A stretch of 12,011 nt of DNA. It comes from an uncultured Pseudomonadales bacterium. GTDB taxonomy: Bacteria > Pseudomonadota > Gammaproteobacteria > Pseudomonadales > Porticoccaceae. The translations under genes were made by a program, and so were the position numbers. Below, one piece after another: positions 1 through 6,303 of the stretch. The notes under the pieces were generated by a model that saw nothing but the letters and a program-made list of their open reading frames with translations, did no database searches and was not told the DNA's origin. The stretch spans positions 1 to 12,011 of the forward strand of contig CALLDA010000009.1 of NCBI GenBank assembly GCA_937998635.1, in the 5' to 3' direction. Every line of letters starts with the position of its first letter. Position 1 is the first letter of the stretch.

Positions 1-1
1 C

Positions 2-1501
2 GCTGCGCCCTGGCTCAGGCAAACAGATCTGGAGCTTGATGAGCAAGGTTTTATTGTTGTTAACCAATATTTGCAGTCGAGTAGTCACGATTTTGTTTTT
101 GCTGCCGGGGATATAGCCCAACAACAAAACATTGATCGCCCACGGGCGGGCGTTTTTGCTGTTCGTCAGGGGCCTGTTCTGTTTAAGAATTTACGTCACG
201 CACTGCTAAAAAAGACGCTTAAAGCTTTCCGTCCACAGACTACCTTCCTAAGCTTGTTAGCCTGTGGTGAACGCTATGCTTTAGGCTGTCGGCCTGGCAG
301 TGTCTTTCCCAGTTTTGGTGGTCGCTGGGTGTGGCGTTGGAAAAACCGGATCGATCAAAAATTTATGGGGATGCTTAGCCAATTATCTGTCCTGCCAACA
401 ATGCCGGGTGCCGATTTGGTATCGGAAGCTATTAGCAGCGCATATCACAATGAAGATAGCCCCAGTGTCTCAATGCGCTGCGGTGGCTGCGGCGCCAAAG
501 TCGGAGCATTGATATTAAACAGGGTGATGAAAAGTCTGGAGCCCGTAACTTCTAAGGATGTGGTGTTGGGCTTGCACGCACCGGATGATGCCAGCGCAGT
601 ACGGATTCCCCCTGAGCAACTTCTGGTGCAGAGTGTCGATGTTTTTCGTGCCCTGCTTGATGACCCTTATGTGCTTGGACAAATTTCCGCCCAACACGCG
701 CTGAGTGATGTATTCGCTATGAATGCCACCCCGCACAGCGCGCTGGCGATTGCTACCTTGCCCTATGCCGGTGAAGCCATTGTTGAGCGAGATTTATTAC
801 AGGTGATGAGCGGTGCACTTGATGTGCTGAACCAAAATGCCTGTGCCTTGATAGGGGGGCATACCAGCGAAGGTGCGGAATTAAGCCTTGGCTTTACGGT
901 TAATGGCATTTGCTCTGAGGAGCAATTATTACAAAAAACTCAACCGCAATTAGGCCACCGTTTAATTCTTACCCAGGCGCTTGGCACCGGCGCATTGTTT
1001 GCTGCTCATGCCCAATTGCAGGCCAAAGGCGTCTGGATAGCGGAAGCTATAGAGGCCATGCTGCAATCCAACCGCGCGGCTGGGGCTATTTTTTATAAGT
1101 ACAACGCCAGTGCCTGTACCGATATTACCGGTTTTGGTTTACTGGGCCATCTGATAGAGATGCTAAAACCCTCGGGTCTCGGAGCAACACTTACGCTGAA
1201 TCAATTGCCGACACTGGATGGTGCACTCGAATGCTTTAAACAGGGCATTAGCAGCAGTCTTCAAGTACAGAATATTCGGGTGCGGCGAAGCATTGCGGAT
1301 ATTGAACGTTGGAGCAAAGACCCGATTTGCCCTCTGCTGTTCGACCCGCAAACATCAGGTGGTTTATTGGCCAGTGTGCCAATGGACGATGTCGATAGTT
1401 GCCTTCAAGATTTACGCAATGCGGGCTATCACCGAGCGCAAGTTGTTGGCACTGTCAGATCTTTAAGTAGCATTGAAGGTGGACAGATATTTCTACAGTA
1501 A
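2..1501 (+). CDS. selD: FAD-dependent oxidoreductase / selenide, water dikinase (SelD) fusion, 5' end outside window
   Basis: The reading frame is open from the first bases, so the true start lies upstream and 499 residues are visible. SelD makes selenophosphate from selenide and ATP, the selenium donor for selenocysteine and selenouridine in tRNA. Residues 1 to about 130 resemble the end of an NADH dehydrogenase-like flavoprotein, with the FAD-contacting FAAGDIA segment (A34-D37). SelD begins near residue 158: RCGGCGAK carries the catalytic Cys163 and Lys166 (C17 and K20 in E. coli; E. coli C19 is Ala here). Further SelD motifs are DDAS (D195-D196), VDVF (D213), the GGH at 285-287, DITGFGLLGH (from D374) and DPQTSGG (from D448). 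All ATP and metal motifs look intact, so the kinase should be active. Such fusions are known in bacteria. The flavoprotein half may generate or deliver reduced selenium, which is inference. No selU or selA lies nearby. Confidence 0.93.
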   Translation, partial: AAPWLRQTDLELDEQGFIVVNQYLQSSSHDFVFAAGDIAQQQNIDRPRAGVFAVRQGPVLFKNLRHALLKKTLKAFRPQTTFLSLLACGERYALGCRPGSVFPSFGGRWVWRWKNRIDQKFMGMLSQLSVLPTMPGADLVSEAISSAYHNEDSPSVSMRCGGCGAKVGALILNRVMKSLEPVTSKDVVLGLHAPDDASAVRIPPEQLLVQSVDVFRALLDDPYVLGQISAQHALSDVFAMNATPHSALAIATLPYAGEAIVERDLLQVMSGALDVLNQNACALIGGHTSEGAELSLGFTVNGICSEEQLLQKTQPQLGHRLILTQALGTGALFAAHAQLQAKGVWIAEAIEAMLQSNRAAGAIFYKYNASACTDITGFGLLGHLIEMLKPSGLGATLTLNQLPTLDGALECFKQGISSSLQVQNIRVRRSIADIERWSKDPICPLLFDPQTSGGLLASVPMDDVDSCLQDLRNAGYHRAQVVGTVRSLSSIEGGQIFLQ

Positions 1502-1930
1502 AAAAGAATTTATCTAAACGAAAATATTATTAACACCAGAGATCATGCGGTAATGTCGGGCGAGGCCTGGAACAGATCTGGTCGTCTCAATAAACTAAAG
1601 CTCCCCTTACTATATTTTGTATTAGCGTGTTGATAAGCTCATGAACTGATTGTCGGGTGTCGGTAATTTCAAATTGTGAATTAAGCCTGTACCTCATCCG
1701 TAACTTAAACTTGCGACATGGGCGCTTCAAGCAATATCTGCTTATCAGCATGATAAAAACCCAGTGACATGATATTCGATGGTTTTGAACGTACAATGAC
1801 AAGCTGTCAATTCTGAATTTCTCGGCATAAGGCCCGAAACTAATATCAGCAGGTGAAGCTCAATGTAGGAATGCTTTATCAAGATACTGTCTGAATCAGG
1901 ATTTAAAAAGATTAGCCTAACAGGGAATAA
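1502..1930. other. Gene-free stretch between selD fusion and Nudix gene
   Basis: About 430 AT-rich bases with no convincing gene, RNA or terminator. An open frame on the minus strand (about 1587-1802) ends in a helix-like segment reading DTRQSVHELINTLIQ. This faintly recalls the C-terminal end of P-loop small-molecule kinases, but it lacks a good start and a ribosome site and has no other motif. It may be the decayed tail of a lost gene, or chance. The last 50 bases should hold the promoter of the Nudix gene, but I could not pick out a clear -35/-10 pair. Confidence 0.4.
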
Positions 1931-2389
1931 ATGAGTACCAATAAATATCGCACTTCAAGGTGTATTCTAAAATCAAGCGACGAGTTTTTGCTGGTCGTAC
2001 ACAATAATGCTCAAGGTGTGAACCGGGGCATTTGGGGCTTGCCAGGTGGACGGATAGATTGGGGCGAGCAACCCGTTCAGGCTGCCCGCAGAGAAATTTA
2101 CGAAGAACTGGAAACTGACATCGATGAACTTCATGAGGTCGGGGACTGGGCTTACAAGGGCTATCAGCACAAAATTTACGGCACCTTATTTAATGGCAAG
2201 CTGGGTCGTATCGATACCAGCGAAATTCTGGAAGTTGACTGGTTCACTCTTGAGGGTATTCAGGGTCTAGCGGAAAAAGACAAATTACATGCCGGTTTTG
2301 AGCTGGAGTCGGTTGAACGATTCCTTACTTTGTTAGCGGAGATGTCTCCCCAACGGCAGCGAAAGGGACGAAGCAAGAGTAGGAAGTAA
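1931..2389 (+). CDS. Nudix hydrolase
   Basis: A 152-residue cytoplasmic protein of the Nudix family, which cleaves nucleoside diphosphates linked to another moiety. The Nudix box runs from G40 to T62: G40, E46, then R54-E55 and E58-E59, the metal-binding REUxEE core. The usual Gly near the end of the box is Glu61, a tolerated but notable change. The LPGGR lead-in and a preceding beta strand (residues 9-24) fit the fold. The tail (about 140-152) is very basic, rich in Arg, Lys and Ser, which might bind nucleic acid or simply be disordered. The start is supported by AGGGA about five bases upstream of ATG. The substrate cannot be told from sequence; the small size suggests a nucleotide-sugar, NTP or ADP-ribose type. 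It is flanked by gene-free DNA, so it is probably monocistronic. Confidence 0.92.
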   Translation: MSTNKYRTSRCILKSSDEFLLVVHNNAQGVNRGIWGLPGGRIDWGEQPVQAARREIYEELETDIDELHEVGDWAYKGYQHKIYGTLFNGKLGRIDTSEILEVDWFTLEGIQGLAEKDKLHAGFELESVERFLTLLAEMSPQRQRKGRSKSRK

Positions 2390-2526
2390 GCCTTAAGGCG
2401 AATGTATTTTAGTAAAAGAAATGCGCGTTTGATGCTCAGGCCTTCTGGCCTCTTACCATTACAAGCTATGCCTCCGATAAGTCATCGACATGATCTAGAA
2501 AGCATTGAGCTTGTGGCCAATCATTG

Positions 2527-2565
2527 TCATGAGCCAGAACCTGCATTATCACGAGCCAGAACCTG
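2527..2565 (+). repeat. Two-copy 17-bp direct repeat
   Basis: The 17-mer beginning TCATGAGCCAGAACCTG (2527-2543) recurs as TCACGAGCCAGAACCTG (2549-2565), 16 of 17 identical, with a 22-base period. It lies in gene-free DNA between the Nudix gene and the permease remnant, where nothing else from 2390 to 2685 reads as a gene apart from a palindrome GCCTTAAGGC at 2390-2399 just after the Nudix stop. Two copies only, so it is more likely a slippage duplication than an array or a regulator-binding repeat. Confidence 0.6.
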
Positions 2566-2609
2566 GCGCTTAGGCCGTGCCGGCACAGCCTTCAGGCTGC
2601 GATACCCCT

Positions 2610-2637
2610 AAAATAAGCTGGATTATCTGCTTATTTT
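2610..2637. other. AT-rich perfect hairpin
   Basis: AAAATAAGC (2610-2618) and GCTTATTTT (2629-2637) are exact reverse complements around a 10-base loop. The flanking A and T runs are part of the stem, giving a weak bidirectional terminator-like shape with only two G-C pairs. It sits 220 bases after the Nudix stop and just upstream of the decayed permease, so it could be the old boundary between the two genes. Function unproven. Confidence 0.35.
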
Positions 2638-2685
2638 ATCGGCCAGTATTTATCCTGCAGTGTCACGCCAGTGCACTATTTGTAG

Positions 2686-2991
2686 ATGGCAGGTCTTTTT
2701 ATGACCCTTGTTGCGGCGACGATAATAGAAGTTTGCTCGGAAGGCTCAACGGCCACTACCGCTGATTTGCTAGGCAGAGCGGGTGCGGCGGGTAAGGGAT
2801 TTGGTTTTTTTGATGGCGGACACAGCCACGGATTACACTGAAATTGTGGTGCTTCGGGACACGACTAAACTCTGGAAAATTGCTTTATTCCTGCCGAGGT
2901 ACTTGCCTTAGGCTGGATGTTGAACCAGTTTGGCGTATGGACGGGTACCCGGCAGGCGGCTAAAAATTGTAGTTATAGGCCGGTAGCTTAA
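2686..2991 (+). pseudogene. Decayed ArsP_1-family permease (C-terminal remnant)
   Basis: Three pieces in two reading frames match the C-terminal part of predicted permeases of the ArsP_1 (formerly DUF318) family, which includes proteins annotated as Cu/Zn efflux transporters. Frame 1 (2686 to about 2804) reads MAGLFMTLVAATIIEVCSEG and on through a degenerate STATTAD segment. After a run of seven T (2805-2811) homology shifts by one base to a frame reading LMADTATDYTEIVVLRDTT (from 2810) and LWKIALFLP (to 2896). It then returns to the first frame with EVLALGWMLNQF (2896-2931), where a few residues seem deleted, before a stop at 2989-2991. The first shift is explained by one extra T in the homopolymer. 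No upstream half of the gene is recognisable and there is no ribosome site. This is therefore a dead remnant rather than a programmed frameshift, although one indel could be a sequencing error. Confidence 0.75.
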
Positions 2992-3008
2992 GTCTGACAG
3001 TTAGAGGC

Positions 3009-3119
3009 TTAAGCGATGATCAGGGATATAACGATAGCTGCCAGCATGACCAAAAATACCCCGCCTATGGTGAGGCCAACTCTGGTCCAGGCTTGCTTGT
3101 CAGTGAGTGACTCAGTCAT
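3009..3119 (-). CDS. Small single-span membrane protein (36 residues)
   Basis: A 36-codon frame starts MTESLTDKQAWTR and continues as one hydrophobic helix (about residues 14-36, Val, Leu, Ile, Ala and Gly-rich) ending at Ala36. The short polar N-terminus followed by a helix to the last residue is the shape of a small inner-membrane protein, probably N-in because of Lys8 and Arg13. The start is supported by a strong ribosome site, AGAGGGG, about seven bases upstream of ATG, and a promoter candidate lies just behind it (3149-3176). I do not recognise a family. It lies downstream of the phosphodiesterase gene on the same strand but seems to have its own promoter. Proteins of this kind often modulate transporters or larger complexes, which is not shown here. 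Confidence 0.7.
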   Translation of the reverse strand: MTESLTDKQAWTRVGLTIGGVFLVMLAAIVISLIIA

Positions 3120-3148
3120 GGTAAAACCCCTCTAAAAATTGTCGGCTT

Positions 3149-3176
3149 ACTATAATGAGCGTGGTGCTTTTTTGAA
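3149..3176 (-). promoter_or_regulatory. Candidate sigma70 promoter for the 36-residue membrane protein
   Basis: Read on the minus strand, TTCAAA (3171-3176) and TATAGT (3149-3154) are separated by 16 bases, and the ATG follows about 30 bases later at 3119. The -10 is good; the -35 matches the consensus at three positions. Confidence 0.45.
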
Positions 3177-3271
3177 TTGACTGACATCAATAAGTGCTGA
3201 GTTTTTTATCAAGCTGAATAATAATGTTGCTATTTCTGTAATTAATTTGTGGCCTTGAGTAAGTCTACGGC

Positions 3272-4015
3272 TCATTGAGCTGTTTGCACAGCCATAGCCT
3301 TTATCATTGTCCCAATATCAAAAGTCTCGATTTTGGAGGCCCCCCGCTCAAGCCAATAACGTGCTTGCTCTGCGTCGGTGATTTCGAAAAGTACAGTTTC
3401 CAGCTGTAGCTGATCGAGCTGGGCTTGTTTGGGAATTTTTTTATAGTTACAAAAGATTGTGTCGGGTTTGATTGACTGGACGATTGGACTATTTAAATCA
3501 CGCCATTTTTTTAACACCAAACCGCAGGCTTTCCAGCCTTTATCTCGGGCATATTTGATAAAGCCATAGTGGTAGCTCATCAAACAGCATTGGCTGGCAG
3601 CGGGTGATAGACATTGAGCAATAGCGGTGTAGGTAGCCTCTATACCGGCAAAATCTAGCGCTTCTTGTTTGACCTCGATGTAGGCCCTGACTTCAGGGTG
3701 CTTGCCCAGTAGTTGTACGAGAGCGGCGAGGGGGGTGATGGTTTCGGAGGTGAAAGTCTGACCCAGTCGTCGGGGTTCGTGGGCGGGTAGCTTAATGAGT
3801 TCTTTTAGCGGAAGTTCGTTGACCTTTCCCTTGATGCCGCTGACCCGTTTTAGTCGGGCTTCGTGGTAGAGCACGGGCTGCAAATCGGCACTTAGCTGGA
3901 TATCGGTTTCGAAATATAAGGCACCCGCCTCAATGGCTTTTTGGTAGCCCAGCAGGGTGTTTTCGGGATAGAGCTTCTGATAGCCTCGATGGGCAACGAG
4001 ACATTCTCGGGACAT
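3272..4015 (-). CDS. Glycerophosphodiester phosphodiesterase
   Basis: A 247-residue TIM-barrel enzyme of the GDPD family, which hydrolyses deacylated phospholipid headgroups to glycerol-3-phosphate and an alcohol. No signal peptide is present, so it is the cytoplasmic, UgpQ-like type. The catalytic and metal residues are visible: H9-R10-G11, PEN (E18, N19), ETD (E36, D38), H51 (in an HE rather than HD pair) and the YIEVK strand with E114 and K116. Length matches cytoplasmic members. It starts 23 bases after the ribA stop and has only a weak ribosome site, so its translation probably depends on read-through from ribA. No clear terminator follows it. The family call is secure; the particular headgroup is not. 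Confidence 0.93.
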   Translation of the reverse strand: MSRECLVAHRGYQKLYPENTLLGYQKAIEAGALYFETDIQLSADLQPVLYHEARLKRVSGIKGKVNELPLKELIKLPAHEPRRLGQTFTSETITPLAALVQLLGKHPEVRAYIEVKQEALDFAGIEATYTAIAQCLSPAASQCCLMSYHYGFIKYARDKGWKACGLVLKKWRDLNSPIVQSIKPDTIFCNYKKIPKQAQLDQLQLETVLFEITDAEQARYWLERGASKIETFDIGTMIKAMAVQTAQ

Positions 4016-4038
4016 GGGGAATTGCTCGCTAGCTGGCT

Positions 4039-4830
4039 TTAGATATCGTCTGGAAGCGTATGGCCCTTGCTGCGCTTGGAGCGGATATAGCGGATATTGT
4101 ATTCGTTGAGTCCGGTCACTAAGGGAACGATATCGGAGACAGTTTGCCCACCCTGTTCGAGGTGATCACGTTTGTGCGGGTTGTTTGATAGCAAACGCAC
4201 CGGCCGCTCAGAAAGCAGGTAACGCAAGATCACCGCCGCATCGGAAAAATCCCTGGAATCTTCCGGTAAGCCCAACGAGACGTTAGCCTCGAAGGTGTCC
4301 TGACCCGCATCCTGGAGTAGATAAGTAATCGCCTTGGCCCATAAGCCAATGCCTCGGCCTTCATGACCTGACATATAAACCACCGCGCCGCCGCCAGCTT
4401 CCTTCATTTGTTGGAAGGCAGCCGACAATTGAGGGCCGCAATCGCAGCGCATGGAGCCGAATATGTCGCCCGTTAAACAGCAGGAATGAACCCTTACTAA
4501 AGGGTTTTTCTGCTCGCGAAAGCCGGGCAGGGCAAAGACTGAATTGACGGACATATTGGCCTGTAGAAGCTCACGAAAAGCATCGCTGTCGCTGGTTTTT
4601 ACCGCGTTGGCAGCATCGAGGACATGAGACAGCTCAACTCGCCTGACGAAGGGATACCATTCCAGGGCGACGGTCTCGCCATCAATTTCTCTAGGAATGG
4701 TAACCGGACCTAAAACGGATATATAAGGAGTATTGTCGCCAGTGATTTCTGTGCCATTATCGGCGAGGTCGACTAACTGATGGTTTTTAATCAGTTGTTC
4801 ACGAATGGTTTTATCTACATAACTAAACAC
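4039..4830 (-). CDS. ribA: GTP cyclohydrolase II, RibA-type
   Basis: A 263-residue protein that should open the ring of GTP to start riboflavin synthesis. The core is complete: RVHSCCLTGDIFGSMRCDCG provides the zinc cysteines C118, C129 and C131. It is followed by GHEGRGIGL, the TYLLQD segment whose Tyr matches E. coli Tyr105, EANVSLGLP, SRDF with the conserved Arg, and LLSNNP near the C-terminus. Compared with the E. coli enzyme (196 residues) it has about 64 extra residues at the N-terminus that I do not recognise. The GHEGRG form is the one I recall from RibBA fusion proteins, but no RibB domain is present. The only usable start is GTG at 4830; a stop lies 11 codons upstream without any ATG between, and an AGGT ribosome site sits about 10 bases away. 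The gene lies 71 bases downstream of folD and 23 upstream of the phosphodiesterase. Confidence 0.88.
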   Translation of the reverse strand: MFSYVDKTIREQLIKNHQLVDLADNGTEITGDNTPYISVLGPVTIPREIDGETVALEWYPFVRRVELSHVLDAANAVKTSDSDAFRELLQANMSVNSVFALPGFREQKNPLVRVHSCCLTGDIFGSMRCDCGPQLSAAFQQMKEAGGGAVVYMSGHEGRGIGLWAKAITYLLQDAGQDTFEANVSLGLPEDSRDFSDAAVILRYLLSERPVRLLSNNPHKRDHLEQGGQTVSDIVPLVTGLNEYNIRYIRSKRSKGHTLPDDI

Positions 4831-4837
4831 GTGTTTA
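4824..4837. promoter_or_regulatory. Perfect 14-bp palindrome over the ribA start codon
   Basis: TAAACACGTGTTTA is its own reverse complement and its centre falls at 4830/4831, so the GTG start codon of ribA forms part of the right arm when read on the minus strand. It could be an operator for a dimeric regulator or simply chance in AT-rich sequence. In RNA it would fold only as a tight, poor hairpin, so a DNA-binding role is the more likely one if there is any. Confidence 0.35.
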
Positions 4838-4901
4838 ATACCTGATGGCTGTTTGGTTGATTATCGCTTGATTAACGATCTGCCGACTAGTTATCGTCCG
4901 A

Positions 4902-5756
4902 CTAATTGTTACTGGATTGCGCTGCTTCTGCAGCTTCCAAAGTTTGCATGATCAAGGTGTTGATGGTCATCGGCCCTACGCCACCGGGCACGGGCGTGTA
5001 GGCGCTGGCTCTGTCACTGACCGCTGATAATTCGATATCCCCAAGACCGCCGGGGTGGAATCCGGCATCGACGACCACAGAGCCGTCTTTGATCCATTCA
5101 CCTTTTATAAATTCTGGTTTGCCCACCGCACCGACCACAATATCTGCTTGCTTCACCAGCTCTGGTAGATTGCGAGTTCGAGAGTGGCATATCGTCACTG
5201 TGGCGTTTTCGTTGAGCAGCATCATCGCCATGGGTTTGCCGAGAATAGGGCTGCGGCCCACGACCACAGCATGTTTGCCTTCGAGAGGGATATCGTAGGC
5301 GGCCAGTAAGCGCATGATGCCCTGAGGCGTCGCTGAGCCGTAGGCAGATTCTGTCATGGCCATGCGTCCAAAACCCAGGCAGGTGACGCCATCGACATCT
5401 TTGAGTAGCTCAATCGCGTCGAAGCAGAGTCGTTCATCAATTTGTTCAGGTACCGGATGTTGCAGCAAAATACCATGGCAATCCGGGTTGGCGTTAAGCT
5501 CGTTGATTTTCGCCAGTAGTTGCTCTGTGGTGGTAGATGTGGGCAACTCAACGGCTACCGAGTCCATTCCCACTCGTTTACAGGCGTTTTGTTTCATGCG
5601 TACATAAGTCGCAGAGGCGGGGTCAGCGCCAACCAGAATAGTCGCCAGAATAGGCGGCCTGTCCTGATTTTCGGCTTTTAAATTGCTGACACGCTGGGCA
5701 AATTCAGCTTCGCTTTGTTGGGCCAGAGTCTTACCGTCAAGAATGATACTGGGCAT
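4902..5756 (-). CDS. folD: Bifunctional methylenetetrahydrofolate dehydrogenase / cyclohydrolase
   Basis: A 284-residue cytoplasmic enzyme that interconverts 5,10-methylene- and 10-formyl-tetrahydrofolate. It shows the YVRMK pair (Y51, K55) of the active site, QHPVP, KDVDG, TPQGIMRLL, the NADP-binding VVVGRSPILGKP, and the closing TPVPGGVGPMT. A longer frame reaches ATG at 5801, but FolD proteins begin right before the IILDGKT strand, and a GGAA ribosome site lies just upstream of ATG 5756, so I use that start. The QHPVP motif and the VDAGFHPG segment differ from the E. coli type (QLPLP, VDVGINR) and resemble a second FolD subgroup I recall from actinobacteria and others. This hints at replacement or a paralogue. 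It is divergent from the tRNA-Pro promoter and probably leads into ribA. Confidence 0.93.
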   Translation of the reverse strand: MPSIILDGKTLAQQSEAEFAQRVSNLKAENQDRPPILATILVGADPASATYVRMKQNACKRVGMDSVAVELPTSTTTEQLLAKINELNANPDCHGILLQHPVPEQIDERLCFDAIELLKDVDGVTCLGFGRMAMTESAYGSATPQGIMRLLAAYDIPLEGKHAVVVGRSPILGKPMAMMLLNENATVTICHSRTRNLPELVKQADIVVGAVGKPEFIKGEWIKDGSVVVDAGFHPGGLGDIELSAVSDRASAYTPVPGGVGPMTINTLIMQTLEAAEAAQSSNN

Positions 5757-5891
5757 AGTGTTCCGTTGATCAGAGAGTGGGGAAGCGCGGCATTTTCTCA
5801 CGCTGCTGGCTTCATTAGAAGCTGTCGTTCTGAGGAGATGTGGCTATCAAGCACTGTTTTCATTGAGGGCTGTGCCGACAGGCAAAAATGA

Positions 5892-5922
5892 TAAACAGGG
5901 TGGCCCGATAATGGCCTGTTTA
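5892..5922. repeat. Inverted repeat next to the tRNA promoter
   Basis: TAAACAGG (5892-5899) and CCTGTTTA (5915-5922) are exact reverse complements around 15 bases, ending two bases before the -35 box of the tRNA-Pro promoter. The loop contains two GGCC blocks that could pair instead. The position between divergent folD and tRNA promoters suits an operator for either, but it has no proven role. Confidence 0.4.
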
Positions 5923-5924
5923 AA

Positions 5925-5953
5925 TTGACCCCTTACCCGGTGAGCGGTATTAT
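5925..5953 (+). promoter_or_regulatory. Strong sigma70 promoter for the tRNA cluster
   Basis: TTGACC (5925-5930), a 17-base spacer and TATTAT (5948-5953), followed at once by the GC-rich GCGCGCC (5954-5960). A near-consensus promoter with a GC-rich discriminator is the hallmark of stable-RNA promoters under stringent (ppGpp) control. Transcription should start near 5960, about 20 bases before the mature tRNA-Pro. Confidence 0.8.
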
Positions 5954-5980
5954 GCGCGCCTTCTGTGCGAGTGCAGATTT

Positions 5981-6057
5981 CGGGGAATAGCGCAGTCTGG
6001 TAGCGCGCCTGCTTTGGGAGCAGGATGTCGGGGGTTCGAATCCCTCTTCCCCGACCA
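5981..6057 (+). tRNA. tRNA-Pro (anticodon TGG)
   Basis: A 77-base tRNA with acceptor arms CGGGGAA and TTCCCCG, discriminator A and encoded CCA. The anticodon stem CCTGC/GCAGG encloses the loop TTTGGGA with anticodon TGG at 6015-6017. The T arm contains GGTTCGAATCC. It is the first gene of the tRNA cluster. Confidence 0.97.
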
Positions 6058-6125
6058 GTTTAAGATCAGATTGCGACTAATTTAAGATGACCATGTGGGT
6101 GTAAAGTCGTCAGACAAAAGGTTAT

Positions 6126-6202
<77 letters not shown>

Positions 6203-6243
6203 GGTTAGGTAAGGCTGGCGGCTCTATAAGTGCTCAGTAAGCA

Positions 6244-6283
6244 TTAAAAGATCTGTCTTTAAAAGATCTGTGCTAAAAGATTT
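6244..6283 (+). repeat. 15-bp tandem repeat in the Arg-His tRNA spacer
   Basis: TTAAAAGATCTGT occurs at 6244-6256 and again at 6259-6271 with a 15-base period, followed by a degenerate third copy starting TAAAAGATTT at 6274. TTTAAGATC-like words also occur twice in the Pro-Arg spacer (near 6059 and 6080). The AT-rich repeats may be RNase processing or spacer-duplication features. Confidence 0.6.
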
Positions 6284-6303
6284 ACGTATCAAAAAGGTTA
6301 ATG

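Noticed and set aside
1553..1633. 26-codon plus-strand ORF with a hydrophobic end after selD
   Set aside because: No ribosome site and no promoter; its length is expected by chance.
1502..1930. tRNA-Sec or another selenium RNA near selD
   Set aside because: No long acceptor/T arm, TCA anticodon loop or CCA end could be found on either strand.
2402..2765. Two plus-strand ORFs of 60-70 codons between the Nudix gene and the permease
   Set aside because: No family features or ribosome sites; the second overlaps the permease remnant in another frame, and the first contains the direct repeat.
2805..2811. Programmed frameshift at the T7 run in the permease
   Set aside because: A second disruption near 2893 and the absence of the N-terminal half show decay rather than recoding.
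3151..3156. Perfect TATAAT on the plus strand
   Set aside because: No -35 at a suitable distance and no plus-strand gene downstream; it overlaps the better-supported minus-strand -10.
5757..5801. N-terminal extension of FolD from ATG 5801
   Set aside because: FolD proteins begin just before the IILDGKT strand, and ATG 5756 has its own ribosome site; the 15 extra residues look like untranslated leader.
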